Shown here: piece by piece, positions 1 through 11,286 of the stretch
Layout of the letters: every line of letters starts with the position of its first letter
Position numbering within the stretch: position 1 is the first letter of the stretch
The notes under the pieces: generated by a model
Databases searched by the model: none
Seen by the model: the letters and a program-made list of their open reading frames with translations, nothing else
Told to the model about the DNA's origin: nothing
Translations under genes and position numbers: made by a program
Origin: Micractinium sp. NFX-FRZ
Taxonomy: Eukaryota > Chlorophyta > Trebouxiophyceae > Chlorellales > Chlorellaceae
NCBI GenBank assembly: GCA_029339195.1
Contig: JAPTJF010000082.1
Location: 104,221-168,220, forward strand
Direction of reading: 5' to 3'
Length of the DNA: 64,000 nt

Positions 1-616
1 CGCAGGTAAGCAGGAGGCGAAGCTAGATGTAATGGGGGCCTGGCCGGCTGGGGTGGCCTGCTTGGGTGCTGGGGGCAGGGGACAGACTGGCAGGCCAGCA
101 GGGAGGCAAGCAGGCAGGCTGCTGCAGCATACTTGCTGTCGCCCCTGGTGCTGGCAAGTGTGTACACAGGCACGCAGCATGCGCGGCACGTGAGCGCCCT
201 GTCCCTGCCGCTGCTCCGCAGGTGGAGAGCGCGGTGGAAGCGGTGGGCTCCCGCATGCCCTGGCGCCGCCACCACTACTCGTTTGCAGGTGCGTGCCGTG
301 CCGCCTGCAGTGCATCACTGCCCTGCTGGCCTGCCTGCGGATGTGCATGCCCGCACACCTTTGTGCCCACCTGCTCATTACTCCCTGCTTCCATCCTCAT
401 CGTAACACCCTGCCCTTATCCTTGCAATGCCTCCTCCCTCCTCCAGGTGACCTCCCTTATGATGAGTTCCGGGAGGCAGGCGCCCCAGGGTCCCCTGAAT
501 TCACGGCCACCAGCCCCGCCCCAGGTAGTCACCGGGACAGGGGCGGCACCTTCCTGGGTTACAGCCGCCTGCCTGCCACGGCGCCGCCACCCGCACCGCC
601 AGAGGAGCAGCCCTGA
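1..616 (+). CDS. 3' end of an unrecognised gene (partial)
   Basis: The last exons of a gene that begins left of the window. A donor (CAG|GTAAGC) lies at bases 3-11. Exon 222-288 and terminal exon 447-616 join in phase and end at TGA 614-616. The visible C-terminus includes the string PWRRHHYSFAGDLPYDEF and then a Pro/Ala-rich tail ending PPEEQP. I do not recognise the family: the aromatic/Arg stretch looks conserved, while the tail looks disordered. The 5' part, and so the function, cannot be judged from this window. Confidence 0.6.
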
Positions 617-1108
617 GCGGGACGGCACTCGACAGCGGCTGTGTTGCCCATCTTGTGCATGCCCGTCTGCCTTCAGCTGCTGGGCTTGCTGGGCATGGAG
701 GTCGAGCGCTGCCGGGCCACGTTGCCGTGCCCACTGGTCTCCTCTCCCCACCAACCTCTGCCATTCAGCCCAGCGCTGTGGTTGCCCCTTTGCTGATCCC
801 TCCTGTACTTGAATCGACCTAGAAGTCAATTGTGTTGCTGCTCCGACTTCTGTGTACAACCGTTCATACGATGTAAGCAAGCAAAGCAGCCACCAGAAGC
901 AAGCTGGGCCTCTCCTAGAATTGTGACGATGGCAGTCGCCAACAGGCTGGCCCCCCTTCTAGCACCTACAGAACCGCTAGTCGCGTTTGATGGGCTGTAA
1001 GTGATCGTTGTGGCCGCACTTGGTGTCTCGCACTTGGGGTGCCTCCTCCGCTCCCCGGCCCTACCTCGTGAAGGCAGCCCCGCACGCGTCGACCTACCAA
1101 CCGTCAAG
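617..1108. other. Intergenic: 3'UTR and BAHD upstream region
   Basis: A 492-bp gap between two genes on the same strand. It should hold the 3'UTR of the first gene and the promoter/5'UTR of the BAHD gene. No TATA box or other clear motif was seen. Confidence 0.5.
872..876 (+). promoter_or_regulatory. Candidate TGTAA poly(A) signal
   Basis: TGTAA, the usual green-algal polyadenylation signal, lies about 256 nt after the stop of the 1-616 gene. A second TGTAA is near 997. Assignment is by position only. Confidence 0.3.
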
Positions 1109-2313
1109 ATGAGCCCCGCACTGGCCACGGCAGCCGCGCCTTTCTCCCTGGAGCTCGTCTCTCGCAAGCTCGTCAAGCCGCGGCCTGGTTCGGGGGTGCA
1201 GCGCCAAGGTTCTGGAGCGTCGGCCAGCGGAGCGGCTGGCGGCAAGCCCGGCGCCAACGGGAGCGACTTAATAGAGCGCACAGAGCTCTCCAGCTTTGAC
1301 GCCATCAACGCCTTCCTGGGCACTGCAAGGGCCTATGGCTTTGCAGGAGAGGCCAGGATAGATGCACGGGCACTGGAGGCGGCGCTGGAGGCAATGGTGG
1401 GTGGTTGGGTTGAAAACGGCGTGCGGTGCTCTCAAATGGGCCGCCGCAAGGTCGTGCACTGCAGGCTGCCGTTGCGCGTGAGCCGATCCTGTTCCTCAGC
1501 TGATCCCTCTTTCCATATGAAAAAATGGATGTTTTTAAACATAAAGCGAGCCGATCCTGTTCCTCAGCTGATCCCTCTTTCCATATGAAAAAATGGATGT
1601 TTTTAAACATAAAGCACTTTCCCTCCCTGCCCGCCCCCTTGGCAGGTGACCGACCTTCCCTTCCTGGCGGGACGGTAAGCGGCATGCCTGCTTTGGCACG
1701 CTGCGCCTGCCCTGCCCCGCCATCCCATCGGCATGGTTGCCCCTGTCCCACACCAGCCTCGCCCTGCCTGGCCTGGCATCGTCATGCTCATCTCGCTGCC
1801 CCCAGTTTAACCTGTTGTTACCTAGACTAAGATGACATCTTGCCTGCGCCTGCTCCTGGCTGCAGGATGGGTCGCATGCAGGGCCGGCGCCTGGGCAGCC
1901 TGGCAATAGAGCACACAGGAGAGGGCGCCCTGCTTACGGTGGTGGAGGCGGAGGAGGTGTCTCTGGCGTGCATGGCACCCGCCACCTGGCCCCAGGCCCG
2001 CATGTCGCTGACAGATCAAGAGGAGCTGGCGTTCTACATTGACAAGATGGACACCGGCAGGTGGAGTAGGGAGGAAAGGGTGGCCAGGGGGTGGGGCCAG
2101 ACTCGGATTGGGGCTGGGGGCGGCGGGAGGCAGCAAGTCGGGCATGGGAGGGTCTCCTTTCCCACAGATGGCAAGGGAGGCAGATGGGAGCTGGCAGGGG
2201 GGGGGGGGGGGGCAGTACGCAGAACACACCTTCAGTTGGCCTGCCCCCCGCCTGCCACACTTCTTCACTGGGCGCAGGGCGATGCTGACAGGGCGCGAGC
2301 CGGTGATGAAGGT

Positions 2314-2351
<38 letters not shown>

Positions 2352-4364
2352 CCAGGGCGTGTCTGCCTGCCCTGCCTGCCCTGCCTGCCCTGCCTGCCCT
2401 CATCCCTGCATGCCGCTGGGACCCTTACCTGCCCACCTGCCCACCTGCGCACGTGCGCATGCCATCCCCATCGGGGCTTCCCGTGCCGGCACAGGCAGGA
2501 AATGTTCCCAGGGGGGCGCCGTATGTCTGCTGACCTGGCCGCAGGACGGCGACACGATATGCTGGGCACACTCTATCCCGCATGTGGCCCGCCGTGTTGT
2601 TGCAGGTGCGGCTGACCCGGCTGCGGGATGGGGACATCCTGGGCATCACGCTGTCGCACGCCATACTGGGTGAGACCCTCAGCCGAGGGGCGGGCGGCCC
2701 AGAGCAGGGTAAAGCGGGCGGTGCCGATTTGCAGTGACGGACGCTCTCCCAGAGCCCTGCCACTGTGCAGCAAGTGCTGGAACTTGCCATGCCGAACCTG
2801 TGCCCCCTGCTTTCTCTTCCACCTCCCAATGTTCTCTTGCCAGATGGCATGCGCTGGCCGGCGCTGGAGGCCCACCTGGCGGCGCGGTACCGCCAGTACG
2901 CTGGCGGCCCCCGCCCTGAGCCCTCCCAGCTGCTGCACCCCACAGATCGCAAGCTGTTCTCCACTGAGCACATGGTGGCACAGCTGCTGGGGTGAGAGAG
3001 TGCGGCAAACCTTGCATGGGAGAGCGAGGAGCAGGGTGTGGCCATTAGGTCACTGCTGCTGGGAAAGAGTGCCTTGTGTGCCTCCTCACCTCTTCCTGTC
3101 GGTTTGCCTCCCCGCCTCCTGCCAGCAGGGAGGGCGCCACCTGGACGCCCCCTGCCACCCCCATCCGCGGCTCACTGGCCGGCTACTGGCGCCTGGCCAA
3201 GCAGGTGGGTGGCTGGGGGGCCCTGGCCAACTGTGTATAGGTTGCCTGCGGGTTGCCACACCTGCCTGTGTTGCGCTGACACATGCTGAACATGCTTTCT
3301 TCCATCGTGGCCAAGCAGGCCTGGGTGGCCACCCGCAGGGGCAGCGAGTTTCTGATGCTGCACCTGCCCCGCCCATCAGCAGGCGAGCTCAAGGCGCTGG
3401 CGGCAGGTGCGGGGGCTGGGCCTATGGGGAAAGGGCTGATTGGAGGCAGGGAACCGTGCATTTCCCGCCGCCGCAGCTAGTGCCACTGCCTCACTGCGTG
3501 CCCCTTGTGTCTTCGGCACAGCTTGACACCAACGCTGGTTCACTCCACTGGGTGCCTCACATCAGCCTCCTCACTCCCATCCCTGTCCAATTCCATCAGA
3601 GGGCAACCCAGTGGCAGGCATCACCACAGGGGACGCCATCCAGGCCGCCGTCTCGCTGCTGGTGCACGATGCGTGTGGCAGGCCCCTGCTGCCGGTGGCA
3701 CCAAAGGCAATGTCCGTTATGGTGCAGGTGCGACGGTGGACAGATTAGTGCCTCTTGGGGGCCGAACTGCTGCTTGCGTCCTTGCGCTGCCTGTATTCTG
3801 TGCATAAAATGTTATTATTTCACTCATGCAGGTGCCAGCGCCAGAGGGGTACTTTGGCAATGCGGTGCGCATGCTGGAGGTCAGCCTGCCAGCAGGCACA
3901 GCGCAGCCGGTGGAGGGCGACTATGCTGGGGCGCTGCGCCAGCTGGCGGGCGCGATCCGACAGACCAGCGCCGCCTTCCGCTCGCAGCCGGTGAGACGGG
4001 TGGCTGGTGGGCGGGTGGGTATTGAACCTCAAATGTGCGTTCTTCGTTAGTGTCTTGGTGGACCGATTCACAGGCAGTCGGCCTGTGCACCAGTGTGGGG
4101 CTGGGCTGCTGGTGTTCCGAAGCTGAGCAGGCACCTCCTGATTCGCCTGCCCCGCAGGAGCGGGCGCTGGAGGCGATGCACACGACAGAGGCGCTGGTGG
4201 GTACCCCCGTGCTGCGCATGCTGAGCCACATGTGCGGCCGCCTCATGCCGCACCTCACCTCAGCCACCAACTACAACCCCACGCCGCAGGTGGGACAGCC
4301 GCACGGTTGGCTTGCTGTGCTGCCCTGCTGCTGCTGCACTGTGTCATGCTGCTGGTGCTGCTGC

Positions 4365-4402
<38 letters not shown>

Positions 4403-4901
4403 CTGGTGCTGCTGCTGCTTTACGGAGCTGCGAATTCGTCTTATGCCTCCGCCTGTCATCCTCCTGTGGAACATATGCACGCCCTTCACGCCCTTCACCC
4501 CACGCCCTTCCCCCGCAGACCATCGACCTGGGGCTGGGCCCGTCCGTCTACACGCGCCAGGTGTCGGTCCCCCGGGCGCGCGACATCGCCAGTGAGTGCG
4601 GTACCCCAGGCACACACATGTGCAGGCCATGCCGCTCCACAGCCCAACGCTCTTGCTCGCCACATGTCTGCCCGGCTGCACACCTTGGCACATGCTTGCT
4701 CTTCACCCATCTACCCTAGCCAGCCATCCCTCATGCCCGCTGCCCTCCCTCTCCTGCCCTGCAGTCATCCGCCCGGCGGTGGCCCCCTACCAGGAGGGGC
4801 TGTTCATCCAGGTGTGCATGGAGCCGCGGGCGGCTGCGCGGCTCAAGCAGTCCTCGCTGCTGAAAGCGCTGCTGCCGGCTGCTACCGTGGTGGGGCAGTG
4901 A
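1109..4901 (+). CDS. BAHD-family acyltransferase (HXXXD type)
   Basis: BAHD enzymes move an acyl group from acyl-CoA to an alcohol or amine, usually in the cytosol. The model has 13 exons: 1109-1396, 1646-1674, 1866-2060, 2278-2311, 2606-2669, 2844-2991, 3129-3204, 3319-3406, 3600-3727, 3832-3990, 4158-4289, 4519-4591 and 4765-4901. All phases agree and give 516 residues, slightly above the usual 430-460 because of a Gly/Ser/Ala-rich N-terminus. The catalytic motif HAILDG spans the exon 5/6 junction, preceded by VRLTRLRDGDILGITLS, the typical strand before the active site. GNAV near the middle matches the second half of the fold. The C-terminal DFGWG motif is replaced by IDLGLG (exon 12). The start is the first ATG with an in-frame, plausible N-terminus. 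Substrate unknown. Confidence 0.85.
1480..1615. repeat. Perfect 68-bp tandem duplication in BAHD intron 1
   Basis: Two head-to-tail copies, 1480-1547 and 1548-1615, with no mismatch seen. The unit is AT-rich for this genome (it includes a run of A and TTTTTAAAC) and lies wholly inside the intron between exons 1 and 2. Confidence 0.95.
2314..2400 (+). repeat. 37-G homopolymer then (TGCCTGCC)n in BAHD intron 4
   Basis: An uninterrupted run of 37 G starts two bases after the GT donor of exon 4 (exon ends at 2311). It is followed at about 2363-2400 by a short TGCC/CCTGCC array. The run length may not be exact, since long homopolymers are prone to sequencing error. Confidence 0.9.
4330..4415 (+). 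repeat. CTG/CAG trinucleotide array in BAHD intron 11
   Basis: A nearly continuous (CTG)n tract with TGG/TTG interruptions, inside the intron between exons 11 and 12. It is not coding in the chosen model. Confidence 0.85.
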
Positions 4902-4935
4902 CGCATGTCGGCGGCAGGGTGGTGCCAGCAGAGTT

Positions 4936-4968
<33 letters not shown>

Positions 4969-5241
4969 CACGGGAGCCAAGCTGTTGGGAAGGACGCTAT
5001 GTACCTTTTGACAAGCACTGCACTTGACACTGCAAATCAAGTCAAGGGGCTGCACAGACTCTCGGAGAGACGTGTGAGGAGAGAGCAGATGGGTGTACCC
5101 TCTGAAGGCTGGTCAAGGCAGAGGTCTTAGCGCCCGCCGAGCCTGGACGTAAGCTAAGCTCATGAACAGGTGCTGCAATGTCAGCGGCTGCAGCATGAGC
5201 AGCACGTGCAGCTTGTGGCCTGAGGCTGCCCCCTGCGCCAG
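4902..5241. other. Intergenic between convergent BAHD and KCTD genes
   Basis: 340 bp that must hold both 3'UTRs. Apart from the CAGG array, nothing recognisable was seen. Confidence 0.5.
4937..4970 (+). repeat. (CAGG)n microsatellite downstream of BAHD gene
   Basis: About eight CAGG units beginning 36 nt after the BAHD stop codon. Overlapping it, bases 4934-4938 read TGTAA on the minus strand, a possible poly(A) signal for the convergent KCTD gene. Confidence 0.8.
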
Positions 5242-6220
5242 TCACTGCAGCTGCAGCCTGAGCTTGGCCAGCTTCACAGACAGCTTCATCAACTCAATGC
5301 GGGAGGTGCACAACTTCTCCGGACCAGGCGGCCGGTTGCGCCCGAAGAGGTCCTCACAATACTCTGTCTCCGCCAGCAGCTTGCGTTCGATGCAGCGAAT
5401 TTCAGACTGTACTTTCTCACGCACGCCGGCAGGTGTTGACGGCTGGGCTGCTGGCAGGGGCGCCGCAGCAGCCTGCGCCTCTGCCACTGCCGCCTTCACC
5501 GCCGCCTGCAGGCGCGCCTCAGCAACACCAGCCTGGGCCAGGGCTGCATTCACATCAGCTGTCAGCCCCTCCAGGTTGTAGAAGGCTGCCTCTGCGCGCA
5601 GCTGCTCCAGCTGCTGCCGCTCGGCTGGCAGCACAGCGTGCCCGTCGCGCAGGAAGTTGAGCACGGCGCCAAACTGAGTGCCGTCCCTGCATCAGCAAGG
5701 GGAAGGGAATGGGGTCGGTGGCATGTAGTCAACTCCGGCCATTGGTCTGTGAGATTAGGTGGCGCAGTTGATTTCCAACAGGGAGGGCCGAAGCGCCGAA
5801 GGCAGGGGCTGGCGGCGACAAGGAAGGATCAGGAGAGGGGCCGAGTGCTGGAGTCATGGGCTGGCAGCGGCAGTCAATTGCCTACCTAGCATCTTCCACT
5901 GCAGCAGCCTGGCGCAGCTCACTGAGGCAGTTCACTGCAGCAGCATGATGCAGAGAGCGGCCAGCCAGCCATGCAGCGTCAGCGCCTGGGCCAGCACCAG
6001 CGCCAGAGGCAGCCCACCTGACCAAGAAGTAGCGGCCGGATTGGTCCCGCAGCAGCGTGGGCTCCATCTCTCCCCCGAACATGGCCGCCAGCATGCCGCC
6101 CTGGGCGCACAGGGTGGTGCGAGTGGTGCTGAAGGGGCGCCCTCCCACGCTGAGCTGCACCAGCTCCTGGCCGCCGATGCTGGCGGCGGCGCCCTCTGTA
6201 GCGGTCGCAGCAGGCTGCAT
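5242..6220 (-). CDS. KCTD-like BTB/POZ (T1-type) protein
   Basis: A two-exon gene: 6220-6018 and 5686-5242, joined AG|G in phase, giving 215 residues. The N-terminal half is a T1/BTB domain: residues about 20-100 carry VQLSVGGRPFSTTRTTL and then RDGTQFGAVLNFLRDG after the splice. That is the classic KCTD pattern (VGG...F.T...TL and RDG..F..ILNFLRDG). The C-terminal part is helical and charged, probably a coiled coil. KCTD proteins oligomerise through this domain and often act as Cullin-3 substrate adaptors or scaffolds; the specific role here is unknown. ATG 6220 is the only good start, just upstream of the domain. Confidence 0.85.
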
Positions 6221-6972
6221 TGCCGCGGGTGTCCTGACCCAGATTCTTCGTTACGTGTGGAAGGGCGCTAGGCTGCTACAGAACACAGAGGGTGCGTCAA
6301 ACTGCCTCCAGCGTGGCATTCGTGTTGCCCGTGTAGCCGCTGGACAAGGGTGACTGCTCGACTCCCCCGAAACGTTAACCTTGATTCTAGCCATAATACA
6401 GGCACCTAGGAGAGGCTCGCTGTGCATCTGAAAGTGAGGCAACATGTCGCCTGGAGCTGGAGCTAAAGGCACACAAGGACAGTGCACAACTGTGCCGAGA
6501 GCACCAGCACCCTGCAGTGCCTCCCACAGCATGCTGCAGCATGACTGCCAGTGGGCGCCGCCGCTAGCGCTGCTGTATGCGCTGCCAAGTGCGTCGCCGC
6601 CAAAGCCTCGCCCTGATCTGCCCTCGCCGACTTCATGATTGATACTATACATGTTCATGGGAGATACATTGCATGGTAACCGAAGGAATTGGTTCTCGAA
6701 GAAAGGAAGGAACTGGAGCGGCGGAACAGGGCGATTGGGGATGAACGGAAGGCCCTTGCCGGGCACACGTGAGGGTGGTCTCATGCAGCGCTTTGCGTCT
6801 CTATCTGTCCACGCAGAGGCTCAGCACTATGCGTGCACGCCTTCATCCGGTGGTGCGTGCCAAAGCACTGGCGTTAACCTGCAGGCGGCACTGCCAAAGG
6901 CCGGCGCTGCGCACGGCGGTGGCGGCGCATGCCGCCAGCCACTCCCTCCCGTGCACGGCACATACCCGCGCC
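6221..6972. other. Intergenic: KCTD promoter side and TDP2-like 3' side
   Basis: 752 bp between two minus-strand genes. Open reading in other frames looks like background, and no conserved protein or RNA gene was seen. It should contain the KCTD promoter and the 3'UTR of the BRCT-TDP2 gene. Confidence 0.45.
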
Positions 6973-9900
6973 TCACCCCCGCCAGATGGAGTACCGGCTG
7001 TACAGCCCGATGTGGTCCGAAATCCACACCGGGTGGTCTGCCAGGCAGCGCCCATTGTCGTTAATGGGGATGTCTCGCGTGACGCCGGGGATGGGGTGCT
7101 GGCCCACCCGCTCAATCAATGCAGGCCGCCAGTCGCGCAGGCGGGCCAGCACGCGGTCCAGGCGCGCCTGCAAGGAAAACAGGAGGGGCAAGCAGAGCGC
7201 ACTGGGCAGGCAGGACCAAGGCTAAGCTGGCAGGAGGGAGGGCGGGCAGCATCTCACCCACGGGGCACCACCCTGAGGAGGAGGAGGGTGCCACGTCAGC
7301 AGGCCACGTCAGCAGGCCAGGCGTCAGCAGGCCAGGCGTCAGGGTGCCACGTCAGCAGGCCAGAGTTCCCTGCTCCTACCAGGGTGTGCCTACCCGGGCG
7401 CCCCTACCCAGGGCCCCCTGTGCTCACCCCTCCCTTGTACTTCTTGCCCTTCTGATACACAAGGTTGGTGTCCCAGGTGTGCCCCGCATCTGCAGAGCGG
7501 GGAGAGGGAGGGGCACACGCACGCAGCTTGGCTCGGGTGGGAGTGCGGGGTGGCAGGGCAGAGCTGGACGGCCGCTGGCAGGCAGCGTGAGCAAAGGCCA
7601 GGGGGAGGGGCAGGGTGGCTGGATATCATGAAACCAACCGGCACAGCCAGAGGGCACACTGTACGGCGCACGGAACACACAAATATTTCCAAGCTTCATA
7701 GCACCAGCACTGGCGCATACTCGGCAGGAGCAGCAGGGCGTACTAGTGGGGTGCATCTTGTACCAGACGTCCATCCACTCCTTGGTGGGCAGGCGGGGCC
7801 CCCAGTCGGTGAAGCTCATCTTCACCCAGTTCAGGTCGCCTGGGAAGGGAGGGAGGGTGAGGATAGGGAGCTCGCAGGGTCACCGCTGGGTCAAGGGGCA
7901 TCTGGGGAGGTGGCAGGACGGGCATGCATAGCCCTGGCGGAAGCGCAGTACCACGCCTGCCCAGCCACTGAGTGCCAGCTGCCAGCTGTCAATGACCGCA
8001 CAGAGACCGGCGATGATGTGCCCCCCTTCACAAAACATCCCCCCACCCACCTGCCACTAGCTGCCTCCCCCCAGCAACCTACCCCTGGGGCCTGCCCCAC
8101 CCACCTGCCACCAGTATGTTGTCCTCCGGCCGCTGGGCCAGCACCTCCTTCATCTCCAAAATCTGCGGGGCAAACACGATTGCAGTGCAAAGCAGTCACG
8201 CCATTAACCTTCACTCAGACAAAGGTTGCGAGACACCACAGGTACTGCACTGGGCCAGCAGCTGGCAGCCAGCACAGCCACGGCGCGTACATACACACTC
8301 CCGCCACCCCCTGCAGCCCAATACACCAGATGCACCCACAGCACCGCGCCGTGCGTGCAACAACTGTCCCGGCAACCATCCAAAAGCCCCCCATGCAGTC
8401 CCGCACCTGCTTGCGCCCGCCGCCGCAGTGCATGATGTGCGTGGTGGCGATGAGCAGGCGGGTGCCCCCCACACAGCACTGCAGCATCTTCAGATCCCGC
8501 CCGAACCCGTTGTGCCGCAGGGTGTCATTCACGGCGTACACGTGCGGCGGCAGCGAGTAGGGGCTGCAGCAATCAATCAATCAATTACATTTCAAGTCAG
8601 CAGAAGGAGGGGAGGGCAGGGGGTTTCCTTTCACGGCATGGGCCCGGGGTCGGGGGGCGGAATGGCAGGAGGGCGTGCAGGCTGCAGTCAGGCGCGGCAG
8701 GGCAAGCAGTGGCGCACGGCTGCAGGGGCATGGCCCGTCCTTGGCAATACTTGGCAGGGACGCCCAGCTGCAGCTTACTGCTGGGAGAACAACGCACTGC
8801 TGTGCCTCACTATTCGCACCAGCTCCAGCACTGGCGCACAACCCCTACCAGTGAGCCAGGGCCAGCACCCGCCAAGGCACCACCCACACCGCCCCACCCA
8901 CCTGGTCACCGAGTCCCGGCGGTACAAGATGGAGGCAAAGCACTGCGCATCGGGCGCCTCTGGGGGCGCCTCTGCGTAGCGTGCAAACCAGGGCTGCCCG
9001 CGCATGAGGCCCAGGAAGGTGTGGGTGAGCTCCTGCAAGGAAGGGCAGGGGGCACCCCTGCCTGAGCGCCTGCATGGCGTGCACACCGTGGGCCTGTGGA
9101 ATGCGTGGAGACACCACAAGCAGCCTACGCTGAGCCGCCCAAATCCAAAGCCAGACGGTGCATGCATGTGCCTGTCTCCTGTTTAACATACAATGAAGCT
9201 TAAGGAACCAGTTGACCCTTAAGGCACAAATACTTAGTAACCTGCACCCCCCAGGCCGCACCTGGAGGAGTAGGAATGTGGGAAAGCCGTTGGCCTGCAC
9301 CAGCTGTCCAAACGCTGCCATGCGCTCCTCAGCGCACACGTCGCTTAACCTGCGGCCAGGACGCCGGAGTGGGTGGGGCGTGAGGCAGGCACGTGGGAAG
9401 AAAGGCGGACGGGGCGGGAGCAGCGCAGGGCGTGCACAAGGCAGGAGGGGGCGCTGCAAGGGAGGCGGCCAGTATTGGTCATAGCCTGCCAGGCCGCATA
9501 TCAGAACAAGCTGCAATTCATGTGAAGCTCGGGTGAGCTCAGCATGGCTCAGCATGGCTCAGCATGGCTCAGCATGGCTCAGCGACGCCTAAAGGCAGGG
9601 CAGGCGCCTCACCACAGGTTGAAGCACAGCACGTCCCAGTAGCCTTGATCCCTCACAAGATCACAGCCCTGCAGCAGCAGCGGCGCCTGTATGGGGGACG
9701 CCAATCGACCCAGACAGGGGCTGCTGGCAGGTGGCAGCACCTGCCCAGGGTTGCTGCTGCTGCCCGCTGCTGCAACAAGCGAGTCGGCCGCCGCCGCTGC
9801 CGCCGCCCCTACTGCGGCTGCTGCCACGGCCACAGCCCCCACTGCTGGTGGTATGGATACTGGTGGCGGAGCCGAAGCTGCCATCGATGCTGCCGCCCCT

Positions 9901-10418
9901 GCTGCTACTGCTGCCGCCGCTGCTGCTGCCCCTGCTGCTGATGTTGCTGCCACCCCTGCTGCTTCTGGTGTCGCTGCCGGCGGCGCAAAGCCTGCCTCTG
10001 CCTGCCGCTGCCGTGTTGCCAAGCTTTTCTCCAGCCACTCTGGCGTCACATAGTGCACCGCCGCATCACTGCCTGGCTGCAGGCAGTCTGGCAGACATGC
10101 CCAGCTGTAGCTGCTGCTGCTGCTGCCGCCACCACCCCTCGGCCACACGACGGCGTGAGTGCAGACGCTGGTGCTGGCTGCGTCATCTACAATTCTGCCG
10201 CCCAGGCCTGGCACTCTGTTCCTCCAGACCTTCACCTTTGTCTTCTGCAACTGGCTGCTGCTTGGCACAAATAGCACGACACCTGAGAGGGGCTGCACAG
10301 CTGCCGCCGCACTCCACTCCGCACTGCCGCCGCTCTCGTTGCGTTTCAGCTTGGCTGGCGGGCAGGCAGCCTGCGGGTCGCCGATGCCGGCCAACTGCCG
10401 CTTGCCGCCCGCTGCCAT
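6973..10418 (-). CDS. BRCT-TDP2-like tyrosyl-DNA phosphodiesterase fusion
   Basis: TDP2 enzymes hydrolyse 5'-phosphotyrosyl bonds left by trapped topoisomerase II. The model has eight exons: 10418-9613, 9349-9262, 9032-8902, 8563-8407, 8162-8105, 7839-7744, 7489-7428 and 7167-6973. All phases agree, giving 530 residues. Residues about 42-135 form a BRCT domain like that of DNA polymerase lambda (LSGVVLFVPSSSQ at the start, VHYVTPEWLEKSL at the end). An Ala/Pro-rich linker of about 100 residues follows. The C-terminal half is an endonuclease/exonuclease/phosphatase fold with every TDP2 catalytic element: CFNLW (Asn), LLLQEL (Glu), VAGDLNW (Asp and Asn) and ISDHIG (His). WMDVWYKMHP and ARLDRVLARLRDW are further TDP2 signatures. 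BRCT and first catalytic motif share one exon, so the fusion does not rest on a doubtful splice. ATG 10418 is the first true ATG of the frame. Confidence 0.85.
7296..7365. repeat. Short GTCAGCAGGCCA tandem repeats in TDP2-like intron
   Basis: Six or so imperfect copies of a 10-15 bp unit containing GTCAGCAGGCCA, inside the intron between exons 7 and 8. Confidence 0.75.
9541..9580. repeat. Four perfect 10-bp tandem copies in TDP2-like intron 1
   Basis: AGCATGGCTC repeated four times with no mismatch, within the intron between exons 1 and 2. Confidence 0.95.
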
Positions 10419-11286
10419 TCCGTGAAGAGCTGCCCGGAGAAAACGGCCAGAGCAGAGCGGGGCCTGGAGAGCGCCCGTGTCGGAAGAGACTGGTGAGGCC
10501 GGCAATGCCTCAAAAGGATTGCGGGTCACGGTTGGATGCGATGTGAGTGGGCAAGGACGCCACACAGGCTCCTAGAACTCGTGTGCTGTGCGTGCTGTGG
10601 CGGTGTGGCGCCCACCGCCGGTCAGCATGTGGCACGCTGTGGCGGTGCTGGCGCTTAGTTTGTGTAAAATACGCACACCTCGTGTCACCACCTTCTCATG
10701 GTCCTTACTAATCATGGGGCATACACATGAGGGTGGAGAATGGGGAGGGAGGCGGGGGCAGGGGGCGGGTATGAGGGAAGATGCGGGGAGTGTCTTCCGT
10801 TCGGTACAGGGGAGGTTGGAGGGGCAATGCTGTTGCACGCTACAGCCGTGAAAAGGAGGATAAATGAGTTTGATGAACGCTTCTTCTTCTCAACTCTCAA
10901 GCCAGCTACTGCGCAATGCGGCTGGGGGCCAAAGGGCGTAGCATGGGCGCAGCAGTAAAGAGTGGGGTGCTGCCGCAGCGAGGCGCGGAGCAGAGGGCCG
11001 CGCTGGCGGCTGTCACTGGGGTGTAAAGGGGCGCAGCCCAGATGGGGCATGTGCCGATAGGAGGAAATTAATTGTGAAGGGGTGGGGTTGGAGGGGCAAG
11101 TACATATGTATATATGTATCTATGTATGGGGGGAGATGGGATGGGCAAGAACGTGTGTGTGTCTGTAACAATGTGGGAAGGCGGGCCGCAGCGTTACCTC
11201 AGCCACCGCTGCAGCGCCAGCCTCCACTTGCCAATGGACTTGCATAGGCGCAGCAGCCCTCACGCCAGGGAACACACAAATTCGTA
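10419..11286. other. Intergenic between TDP2-like start and PC 3' end
   Basis: 868 bp containing the promoter of the BRCT-TDP2 gene and the 3' end of the pyruvate carboxylase transcript. It includes a short TA-rich stretch at 11101-11130 (alternating TATGTA). No coding exon was found. Confidence 0.45.

Noticed and set aside
10419..10565. N-terminal extension of the BRCT-TDP2 protein
   Set aside because: The frame is open to 10565, but the only possible start there is GTG; the first true ATG is 10418.
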